Source: Pasteuria penetrans (lineage in GTDB: Bacteria > Bacillota > Bacilli > Thermoactinomycetales > Thermoactinomycetaceae). Taken from it: a DNA stretch of 64,000 nt. The position numbers were made by a program, and so were the translations under genes. The stretch spans positions 744,001-808,000 of the forward strand of contig NZ_UZAC03000001.1 of the NCBI RefSeq assembly GCF_900538055.1, given 5' to 3'. The notes beneath the pieces are model-generated. The model was not told the origin of the DNA. It saw only the letters and a program-made list of their open reading frames with translations, and did no database searches. Of this stretch, positions 57,159 to 64,000 are shown in pieces (position 1 is the stretch's first letter; each line of letters starts with the position of its first letter).

Positions 57159-59312
57159 TCAAATCTTCCTCCCCTTCATAGTACGCAATACTAAAAACCG
57201 GGCTAGGAAAAACATCACCACTTGAGCAATTAAAAATACAGCAATGACCTGCCCAGTAGCAAGTGTCATCAGCGAAAGAATCTTAGGCCCTACTCTGATT
57301 CCCACGTCAACCCCATTAGTAAGAGAAATGTAATGCACAAGGAACCGCACTCCATAATAGATCGCACCAGATGCCAAAACGACAGACAACAACAAGGGTA
57401 AGAAAAACATCAAAGCAATCTGAATAGTAATAGATTTTCTGATATGATGCATCGAAAACCCAATTCGTAACAGATTAAAAAACTGTTGCCGCTGACCTTC
57501 CACATCGGTGTAGATACGAAGCAATAAAAAGTTACCGGCAATGACAATAAAAACGAAAGCAATCAGCAGCGTGGAGATCACAATCAAGACACTGCCCAGT
57601 TGTCTTTCATGCTCCTCAGCCTCATTGTAGACAATATCATTGGACACCACCTCACCAGGCTTATGAAAACCAACCCCTGGGATCAACGACTTAGCCTGAA
57701 TCAACGCCTTGATCATTTGAAAATTTACTTTACCCTGTGGTGATACATAATTGACATCCCATAATTTTTGAATACCTGGATATTGAGAAGCCCTAGCATA
57801 CACCCTATCTCCCAATACCCATTGCGGTATCATTCCTTCCTGATCGGGATCAGGATGCCACAGTTCCATCCGATTCAAACGTTCTACTTTATTAGCACCA
57901 AACAACCCTGGTAATGGGTTGAGGGCCATCCCTTCTCCAGAGCAATTCTCTGTATAACACAAGGCCACTGCTGTATCAGCATCAATGGAAAGCTGTTTTT
58001 TTCCATATCCTTTCAATATTTCATTATAATCCGTGATGGACATGTAAATCCCCTGGGAATATTTCTCAAGTAAAGATCGGTCATTTTTTCTCAAAGCTTC
58101 CTGCTTTTTCTCCTTCAACAGTTCGTTTTCCTCAAAATTACTGAAAAGAGAACCAGCCTCATTCAGCAAAGCCAGAGATTTTGAGTCAACACGCGATAAA
58201 CCACTACGCAAGAGAAAATCAATCGACCGCGAACTCTTTAATGCATCAGGGCTAACGTACCCTTCTTTCCCTAAACGATGAATGAGAAAAGGAGCTATCT
58301 TTGCTTCCTTCCCCTTCCCTGCATTTAGGTTTTCCACCCTCTTTATGTCCATCACCGTACCAACTGCAATGCTTGCCGAGGTGAAAATAAATAAAGAAAT
58401 CACAGAGAAAAAACAAAAGAAACGAGAATTATCGCGCAACCGATGGGCCATGTTTCCCATCCACAACAAACGTATTCCCCGCCAAGAGAGATCCCTATTC
58501 CATCGAAAATATTTCGCTAAAGCCACGCTTCCTTGACGATAGAAAAAATAGGATCCCACAAAAGTAAAAACCGCCCAAATAGAAAGAACATATGGAAAAA
58601 AATTAATAAATTCATTAAAACCTAAATTCATGTCAATAGGTAAGAAAAAACAAAACGCAACCGAGGACCCCAAAAAAAGAACTGACACAATAGCGCGTAA
58701 AAATCCTATTGGGGGCTCCGGTTTATCGTCCATCTTCCTTTCACTCCGAAGCAACTGAACCACCCTCTGATTTCGCACGAGAAAAGGCATAACCACAGCG
58801 GCTAGCAAGAATATTGCCAAAGAGAAAGCCACCGTAATCCCAAGAGCCTTCCAAGAAAAGTGAAATCCTAGAGTAAAATATGTAAAATGTTCAAAATTAC
58901 CAACAATAGATCCAATAAGGCGTAGTAAACTCCACTCCCAAATTGTACCTAGCAACACCCCGAAAACCACTGAACAACAACCAATGATCATTGCTTCTAG
59001 CGACAACATCATCTGCAACTGTCTGGGTCTCATACCCAAAAGCAAGAAAGTCCCAAATTGTTCTTGTAGCCCCCTGTAAAGTGTAGCCAAAGCATAAAAA
59101 ATAGAAAAGAAAGAACAAAACATCAGTATATAAAAAACGGACCCAGACTCTATGATCACCATATTTTCTTTGAAGATCTGTAACTGGGGGTGATACATGA
59201 CCGATGTATAGGCAAAAATAGCCGATAAAGTAATGACCGCATTCAATAATAAACCCATATGAGCTTGTGGTCGTCGTTTCATCATACAAACCACGCACGA
59301 GAGAAATGTCAT
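57159..59312 (-). CDS. BceB/FtsX-type ABC transporter permease
   Basis: 717 residues from ATG 59312, chosen because GGGAGG lies about 10 bases upstream; the frame is open to 59387. Ten membrane helices in BceB order: helix 1 (LLLNAVITLSAIFAYTSVM), a triplet around FYILMFCSFFSIFYALATLY, helices near SLAIFLLAAVVMPFLV, then a large extracytoplasmic loop of about 200 residues between helices 7 and 8 (from KRVENLNAGKGKEAK to about VVSNDIVYN), and the C-terminal FtsX bundle (VIAGNFLLLRIYTDVEGQRQQF, IALMFFLPLLLSVVLASG). The loop is the peptide-sensing part in BceB proteins. No ATPase gene is adjacent. Confidence 0.85.
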   Translation of the reverse strand: MTFLSCVVCMMKRRPQAHMGLLLNAVITLSAIFAYTSVMYHPQLQIFKENMVIIESGSVFYILMFCSFFSIFYALATLYRGLQEQFGTFLLLGMRPRQLQMMLSLEAMIIGCCSVVFGVLLGTIWEWSLLRLIGSIVGNFEHFTYFTLGFHFSWKALGITVAFSLAIFLLAAVVMPFLVRNQRVVQLLRSERKMDDKPEPPIGFLRAIVSVLFLGSSVAFCFFLPIDMNLGFNEFINFFPYVLSIWAVFTFVGSYFFYRQGSVALAKYFRWNRDLSWRGIRLLWMGNMAHRLRDNSRFFCFFSVISLFIFTSASIAVGTVMDIKRVENLNAGKGKEAKIAPFLIHRLGKEGYVSPDALKSSRSIDFLLRSGLSRVDSKSLALLNEAGSLFSNFEENELLKEKKQEALRKNDRSLLEKYSQGIYMSITDYNEILKGYGKKQLSIDADTAVALCYTENCSGEGMALNPLPGLFGANKVERLNRMELWHPDPDQEGMIPQWVLGDRVYARASQYPGIQKLWDVNYVSPQGKVNFQMIKALIQAKSLIPGVGFHKPGEVVSNDIVYNEAEEHERQLGSVLIVISTLLIAFVFIVIAGNFLLLRIYTDVEGQRQQFFNLLRIGFSMHHIRKSITIQIALMFFLPLLLSVVLASGAIYYGVRFLVHYISLTNGVDVGIRVGPKILSLMTLATGQVIAVFLIAQVVMFFLARFLVLRTMKGRKI

Positions 59313-59356
59313 TGCTCCATAGCCTCCCAATCCCTTCAACTCTACTGGGGAAAGCT

Positions 59357-59386
59357 CAGAGCACATGATTGCTATGCTCTGAGCCA
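59357..59386 (-). promoter_or_regulatory. Hairpin in the leader of the permease gene
   Basis: GCTCAGAGCA and TGCTCTGAGC form a 10-bp stem ending about 45 bases before the permease start. No T-run follows, so attenuation or mRNA protection is more likely than simple termination. Confidence 0.5.
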
Positions 59387-59589
59387 TTACTCTACAAAAC
59401 CTCGGCGGAGCACTTCCAAAACAATCATATTCCGAAAAGAAACAAAGTTACCCCCTACCGGAAATTGAACCCTATACTCGAGATAAACGGCCCCTTCCCT
59501 CCTACACGAATATACAGGGGTCTTTCTTCAACCATTCAACCACACATCAGCAACAGAACGCAATAACATTCCCTGCACAAGCAATTCTC

Positions 59590-59938
59590 TCAGCAGTCAG
59601 AAATCCAGGAACTACAGTCGTAACAACCGGCCTTTATACAATTACGGGAATATCTCCCATGTGTAGCCTCGCATATATCACAAAGAATCCTTGACCTTTT
59701 GGAACGTATTAGGGATCTTTCTTCATCGTTACTAGCAGTAGAATGCGCCGTTGACAGTCCTTCTGCACAAGAAATTTCCTTCAGACGGGGGGGTGTATAC
59801 CCCCTCCTTTATCCCTGTACTCTCTACGCTAACGAGATTCCCTCTGGCTGACACCCTTTCTACCCCAGCCATAGTCGAAAAAGACAAAGAACAAAGGGTG
59901 ACAGGAACCCATATTTTCCTAACCAGATTAATATTCAT
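59590..59938 (-). pseudogene. Frameshifted small secreted Cys-rich peptide precursor (possible phase-variable gene)
   Basis: ATG 59938, with GGAGGA about 9 bases upstream, opens a signal peptide NINLVRKIWVPVTLCSLSF with cleavage near STMA-GV, and proregion to GVYTPP. At a run of seven C (59787-59793 on the plus strand as G) the frame continues to a quick stop at 59732. Removing one C joins it to a second frame ending at TGA 59590-59592: RLKEISCAEGLSTAHSTAS, then RSKR and a 34-residue tail with six Cys spaced C-2-C-10-C-4-C-2-C-6-C (ILCDIC, RNCIKAGCYDC, SDC). The product would be a secreted disulfide peptide released after a dibasic, furin-like site. It lies just upstream of the permease on the same strand. 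Classed as pseudogene only because the assembled frame is broken. Confidence 0.55.
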
Positions 59939-60525
59939 AATAAACATTCCTCCATATCACATCATCATCTCAACTACCTTCACTGAGTAACCGACCCTTT
60001 CGCTCCTAGGACTGACATCCTCTAGGAGCCCGAGGTATATGCCATACACCCAAGGAACTGCACAACACACAAACGATAGAATCTAGAGGAAGGGATCAGG
60101 GAAAAATTTCGGTCCCCAAATGGAACCCGTACGAATGAAATTTTGTGCGATCTATGTACGATCTATATATCATGAGACCAATACAACTTAATGCTGCGGC
60201 AGTGTACTGTAGGCCATTTCTCGCGCGGTTCCCAGAGTTTATTTCTTAAGAGATACCTCCCACAGAAACAACCATAGCATATCGATGATATCTTGACAAT
60301 ATTATGAAAAAACAATTTTAATGAATTATATTTATCATTTCATAATTTTATTTATTCCCACAACCATCCCCTTTACTCATTTACAATTATATTTTTGTTA
60401 TTATATAACAAAACAAGTATTCTATAAAAAATGTTACTATTTTTTCTCTACGCTGCGGCCAATCCATCCTCTGTAATTTATACCGCAAGATGGCGCCTAC
60501 ATAAAAAGGTTTCCCCCCAAAAAAT
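59939..60525. other. Intergenic region
   Basis: AT-rich region upstream of the Cys-rich peptide gene; nothing else seen. Confidence 0.35.
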
Positions 60526-60590
60526 CGGCTCTTGGCCAAACTTCGGACCTGGAATACCCTTGGACGTTTTTTTCCTAATTCTGGATGGAT
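60526..60590 (-). repeat. Dispersed repeat copy E (empty intron site)
   Basis: Minus-strand copy, join CCGAAGTTTGGCCAAGAGCC uninterrupted; fused to an intron fragment at GGATCCATCCAGAATTAGG. Confidence 0.65.
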
Positions 60591-60797
60591 CCCCCACTAA
60601 AGTTGTCGTTGTACTGTCCTCCTCAGGATGAGTCAGCCCCTTCGCTCCTCTTTCATTACAGAAGCTTCCACACTACTATGAGCTGATCCGACTTCGTGCA
60701 CGAAACCTCGGTTTGTCCTCGGTTTTTTTACCTCTGGCGACAGCCAGACGGCCGTACGAAGATCTCTCAAGTTCCGATCGAGAGCCTAAATCGGGTT
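60590..60797 (-). mobile_element. Internal fragment of a second group II intron
   Basis: From GAACCCGATTTAGGCTC through GGATCAGCTCATAGTAG and GCGAAGGGGCTGACTC to CAACTTTAGTGG, parallel to 27290-27500. It starts exactly where the maturase-bearing intron ends, so that intron appears inserted in this one. Confidence 0.6.
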
Positions 60798-61022
60798 CGT
60801 CGAGTAGGACTGGCATTTCAGCCAACCCTCTCACGGAACCGTACGTAATAGTCTCCCATTATACGGCTCTTATTGCCCCATTAGGATCTTGCCCTACTCA
60901 GATGCCAGTGTACAAACAGCCTTCGGTACTTTCCTCGTATATATCGAACCCATCTCAGGGCCTTCTTCCAGTTGTTCAGCTTTTTGTATTTCTTCGTGGC
61001 CCATCGAGCCAAAGTTTGGTCG

Positions 61023-61030
61023 ATGTGATC
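61023..61030. repeat. Target-site duplication, left copy (ATGTGATC)
   Basis: Directly precedes the IS terminal repeat; identical to 63479-63486. Confidence 0.85.
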
Positions 61031-61424
61031 GGTCATATCCCACTTTCCGCTGTAAGATTCAAGAGCGGGTAGTCTGTGGTCCCTAAAAATTCCCTATTTG
61101 TGTCTTTTCGATTAACAATTGTTTTTATGTTTTTAATAAATAGATAGAAATTTATTGTTAAATCATATTGTAAATAGCACAAAAGGCGTTATAGGGGTGC
61201 TTTTTCTCGGAATCGTGGTTAGATATATCTTCAGAATAATTTTATTTTAATCAGGGGGTTTCCTCTGGAGGAATCCATAGGTCAGCAAAACGTTCCTCCT
61301 ACACGAAACGGGAATCTCAGTAGAACCTAAAGCTCTCCCTCCCCCTGTTTTTGGTCTCTGTTTTTGCCTTTAGTCCCTTGATCTTTTGTTTTGATTCCCT
61401 TGTGTTTTTGTTCTTTTTCCCCTG

Positions 61425-61450
61425 CCCCCTGGCCTAGGCCAGGGGGTTTT
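61425..61450 (+). terminator. Perfect-palindrome terminator inside the IS
   Basis: CCCCCTGGCCTAGGCCAGGGGG followed by TTTT, upstream of the transposase; could block read-through transcription into the element. Confidence 0.65.
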
Positions 61451-61886
61451 CGCGCCCCTACCCCTCCTCCCCCCCCAACTCACCATTGTTGTTTGTGTTG
61501 GCCTGGCCCATTGTGTAATGGCGCCTGGCTTCCCCATCGTGGGGGCTCCAGAATGGCGCTGCTGCAATGGCCTTCCTTTATCCCTCCCTGTGTGTGGGGG
61601 GAGGAGGGTTCTTCTATGACTGTCATTGCCCTTATGTAGCCCTGTGCAACCCTATAGTCCTTCTCACTTTTACATACACAATTCCGCTATTGTCCTTTGG
61701 AAACAGTCGATCCTCTACTCAAAAACTCTGTTCCATGATCCCTTCTGGATCCTCTACGATATGCATGATGATCAACAGGGTTAGATGAGATAAAAAAGGG
61801 AAATACAAGACAAGAGTGGGGAAATGTATAGAGGACAACCGCTTGGTTTCTGAAATGAAAAACTTAATATAGGAAAGGTTGGTTTT

Positions 61887-63224
61887 ATGATTCCAATTGA
61901 CTTGGATATAGACAGAATGGAAAAAAGGATAGAAGAACGTATACAACATTACGAACAGAAAGGATTATCGCTTCAGGAATCCATCCCCCATGTAGTGGAA
62001 GAGATCGAGGAAGATTCTGAATGGGCTCCTGGTTCCATGGGGAGGGCTTATACTTTTATAGCCAATTATCAGTTTAAAAAACAAATTTTAGGTGGACGGG
62101 AGAAACACCAAAGGGGTCCCGATTTCCCAAAAGTAGACCGAAATGGTTATAAAAAACGTAAAAAACGCACCAGCAAAGGAATTGTGGTTTACTATGACCC
62201 CCAGCCAAGAAAAGGGCATTTCCGATCTGCGGTTACTAAACCCTACAAAAAATATACGAAGTCGTGTATAGATATTCTTTCCTCCTTACGTAAGGCCGGT
62301 ATGTCCATAAAAAAAATATCCGAATTGTCGAATGATATTCTGCGATCAAAAATCTCACGCTCCACTGTGTCAAGATTACTTATGGGACATCTAAAGGAAG
62401 AGAATAGAGGATTCAATGAGGAACCCATAAGAAACCCGCATGAAATTAGGACCGTAAAGGTGGATGCTTACTACAAACCCGTTCGTGGATTCGGGAAAGT
62501 AGCTGTCTATGTCATAAAAGCAAGTAGGAAAAATACATCAGGGATAAAAACAGATGAGGTTTTATCAAGTTTGGTAAATCCCCCCGAAACAGCTGAAACT
62601 TGGTATGAAGCCCTCCAAAATGTTTACGACCGTGGTTTACGGATGGGTCCTGATACCCTTTTTATTGCTGATGGTCATAAGGGAATCAGAAAGGCGCTGA
62701 GCCAAGTATATCCCGAAGCAGGTTTTCAAGGGTGTCAATTCCACAAAATGGTGAATCTTTACCAGGCCTTCAGAAAGGATAGACCGAGAAAAAAAGGAGT
62801 GAAGTGGGAACCCATCCGAAGCCGGATTTATCAAGACATTTTTCATGTTCTTGACAAAAAAGAAGCCCTTCATGGCTTGATACGCTTTAGTGATGACTAT
62901 CAATCCAAGTTGCCCAAGCTCGTTGAAGGTCTATGGGCTTCCTTTGATGATGTGACAACGTATCTCGATTACGACCTAGCGGATGCTGTTCAGAATCGTA
63001 CAACGGGTTCCTTAGAAAGAAATCACAGAGAGGCCAGACGTTATACGAATGGAGTGAGCTGTTATCCTACCCTTGATTCATTCCAAAGGGTGATTGATTC
63101 CGTGTATAAAAATTTCAACTTAGAGCAGGCAAAGAAACTTAGTGGAATGGATAATCACTCTGTGTCCGCATGGGGGCTGGAAGAATTCGCTATCCCTGCC
63201 ATGTATCCCCTATCTTCACACTAA
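61887..63224 (+). CDS. IS256/IS1249-type transposase
   Basis: 445 residues, ATG 61887 with AAAGG 8 bases upstream. DDE residues: Asp in TVKVDAYYKPVRG, Asp in FIADGHKGIRKAL, Glu in TTGSLERNHREARR; the C/H motif is GCQFHKMVNL. An N-terminal helical region (ERIQHYEQKGLSLQESIPHV) and an HTH-like segment ISELSNDILRSKISRSTVSRLL precede the catalytic core. Only distantly similar to the 691-residue transposase in this window, so a separate lineage. Frame intact; probably functional. Confidence 0.9.
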   Translation: MIPIDLDIDRMEKRIEERIQHYEQKGLSLQESIPHVVEEIEEDSEWAPGSMGRAYTFIANYQFKKQILGGREKHQRGPDFPKVDRNGYKKRKKRTSKGIVVYYDPQPRKGHFRSAVTKPYKKYTKSCIDILSSLRKAGMSIKKISELSNDILRSKISRSTVSRLLMGHLKEENRGFNEEPIRNPHEIRTVKVDAYYKPVRGFGKVAVYVIKASRKNTSGIKTDEVLSSLVNPPETAETWYEALQNVYDRGLRMGPDTLFIADGHKGIRKALSQVYPEAGFQGCQFHKMVNLYQAFRKDRPRKKGVKWEPIRSRIYQDIFHVLDKKEALHGLIRFSDDYQSKLPKLVEGLWASFDDVTTYLDYDLADAVQNRTTGSLERNHREARRYTNGVSCYPTLDSFQRVIDSVYKNFNLEQAKKLSGMDNHSVSAWGLEEFAIPAMYPLSSH

Positions 63225-63478
63225 AAAAAGAATATTCTTACATTTATTTTCAGGAAAACCAAACTACCCTGGGTATGGGTATGGCTTCCATTTTTTTACA
63301 TAGTTGCCATTTACAGTAATTTTTTATGTTTTATCATAATTTTTAAATTATTGTGTAATTTTAACTTTTATTATGTATGTCAATGGTTATAATTCATTAC
63401 GATGATATGATTTCCGAAGGATGGGGAACCCAAGAAAGTCAACCAGGGGGAGACTACAACCGAAAAAGGGATATCACC

Positions 63479-63486
63479 ATGTGATC
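63479..63486. repeat. Target-site duplication, right copy (ATGTGATC)
   Basis: Directly follows the IS right end; identical to 61023-61030. Confidence 0.85.
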
Positions 63487-64000
63487 CCGCAAGAAATACC
63501 TCACGGCTGAAGGATAGAAGGCGCCATAATAGGTAATCCATCCCACGAGTTGAGCACGGAGGAGGTTTGCTATCTCCTCCAGATCCATGCCCACCCTACC
63601 TGGGATGTTCAGCTCCCCAACTTGCCTGGCTATCTTGCTCTTAGATTTTTGGCTTATGGCGGGTACGAAACCAATGGACCTCACCCCTGTACGACGACTG
63701 CTGACCTTACGGGGCCCAAACGTGTACCCTAGAAAATCAAAGGAAACAACATCGTGATTCCCGCTCTGCCTATCATCTTCACAGTAGAAGATTTTAGTCT
63801 TCTCGGGATGCAGTTCCAGCCCGCACTCTGCCATTCTTTGCCGAATTTCTAAGAGAAGATATTTAGCCTGCGCCTTGTTCCGACAGTGAACGATGACATC
63901 ATCCACATACCTCGCAAAACGTATATCGAGGTGCTTCGTTTCCATCCACTGATCGAAGACGCAGTGCAGGAACAGATTGGCCAGGAGGGGACTTATGACT

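Larger units (their letters stand above)
61031..63478 (+). mobile_element. IS256-like element, 2448 bp, complete
   Basis: Terminal inverted repeats GGTCATATCCCACTTTCCGC (left) and, read inward from the right, GGTGATATCCCTTTTTCGGT. Flanked by an 8-bp direct repeat ATGTGATC, the length typical of IS256 insertions. The 856 bases before the transposase hold no convincing gene but include a perfect 22-bp palindrome at 61425. A 254-bp non-coding tail follows the transposase. Tail remnants of the same family lie at 49640 and 56053. Confidence 0.9.
60798..64000 (-). mobile_element. Maturase-encoding group II intron, 3' part, interrupted by an IS
   Basis: Minus-strand intron entering from beyond the window edge. 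After the maturase stop (60881) comes a canonical domain V, GAGCCGTATAATGGGAGAC..TATTACGTACGGTTC, then domain VI with GGCTGAAATGCC and the 3' end CCTACTCGAC at 60798. The family is the same as the ORF-less introns elsewhere in the window, which could be served by this maturase if it were intact. An IS occupies 61031-63478. Confidence 0.85.
60881..64000 (-). pseudogene. ltrA: Group II intron reverse transcriptase/maturase (LtrA-like), disrupted by IS insertion
   Basis: Right-hand part (63487-63999, continuing beyond the window): VISPLLANLFLHCVFDQWM, the RT active site RYVDDVIVHC, FLGYTF, and the start of maturase domain X, VGWITYYGAFYPSAVRYFLRDH. Left-hand part (60881-61030): DHIDQTLARWATKKYKKLNN, then LFVHWHLSRARS and a stop. 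Joining the two across the IS (61031-63478) and one copy of its ATGTGATC target duplication restores one continuous frame. As it stands the protein is cut at domain X, so maturation and mobility are probably lost. No HNH endonuclease domain is evident after domain X. Confidence 0.85.

Noticed and set aside
60713-61072. Plus-strand frame over the intron 3' region
   Set aside because: Antisense to the maturase C-terminus and domains V/VI, which explain the sequence.
61391-61788. Passenger genes in the left 856 bases of the IS256-like element
   Set aside because: Frames are Pro/Cys/Trp-rich with no ribosome sites; the palindrome there fits a terminator better.

Overview
The window looks like part of the chromosome of an endospore-forming Firmicute that is losing genes and is heavily invaded by mobile DNA. 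Evidence for the Bacillales side: an aroA-type DAHP synthase (chorismate-mutase-like N-terminus) directly followed by a CcpA-like regulator, an arrangement known from Bacillus; a cluster of YjcZ-type tiny sporulation proteins; Bce-type ABC genes; QueF; AGGAGG ribosome sites with frequent TTG/GTG starts. Long gene-poor stretches, decayed gene copies, collagen-like and sortase-anchored surface proteins and secreted metzincin proteases fit an obligate invertebrate parasite such as Pasteuria. That genus name is inference, not read from the sequence.

Layout. 0-3.2 kb: two tandem secreted metzincin-type metalloproteases (the first cut by the window edge, the second with a (TA)6 frameshift in its signal peptide) and an orphan BceA-type ATPase. 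3.6-5.6 kb: three YjcZ-like genes plus one dead copy, and a small unknown gene. 5.6-9.2 kb: decayed group II introns around a secreted protein with a collagen-like GPQGPLG patch. 9.3-16.3 kb: isocitrate/isopropylmalate-family dehydrogenase, aroA-ccpA, and two panC-like genes (one truncated). 16.7-25.5 kb: class A PBP, an unknown protein, TatA, DedA, and a divergent proline-catabolism pair (P5C dehydrogenase / proline dehydrogenase). 26-28.2 kb: a decayed repeated gene fragment carrying a nested pair of group II introns. 28.5-33.6 kb: queF and four small secreted proteins ending in LPxT[GA]xxY-like anchors, one collagen-like. 34 kb: tRNA-Ala(GGC) beside an IS remnant. 36.9-40.2 kb: a secreted 1101-residue repeat protein.

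41-64 kb is dominated by mobile DNA: two near-identical 2.9-kb elements with about 136-bp terminal inverted repeats and a 691-residue Mutator/IS256-type transposase; an IS1182-like transposase; an IS3-type orfA; and a 2448-bp IS256-like element inserted, with an 8-bp target duplication, into the maturase gene of a group II intron. Between them lie a secreted Cys-rich bacteriocin/toxin-like precursor with a neighbouring polytopic membrane protein (44.3-46.6 kb), an unknown 338-residue protein, and a BceB-type permease (57.2-59.3 kb) preceded by a frameshifted small Cys-rich secreted peptide gene.

Most novel candidates: the peptide-precursor loci with furin-like R-X-K/R-R motifs before Cys-rich tails, two possible slippage-controlled secreted genes, and repeated nesting of group II introns inside group II introns. 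No rRNA and no CRISPR array were seen. Start codons, boundaries and family calls are from reading only; no database search was run.
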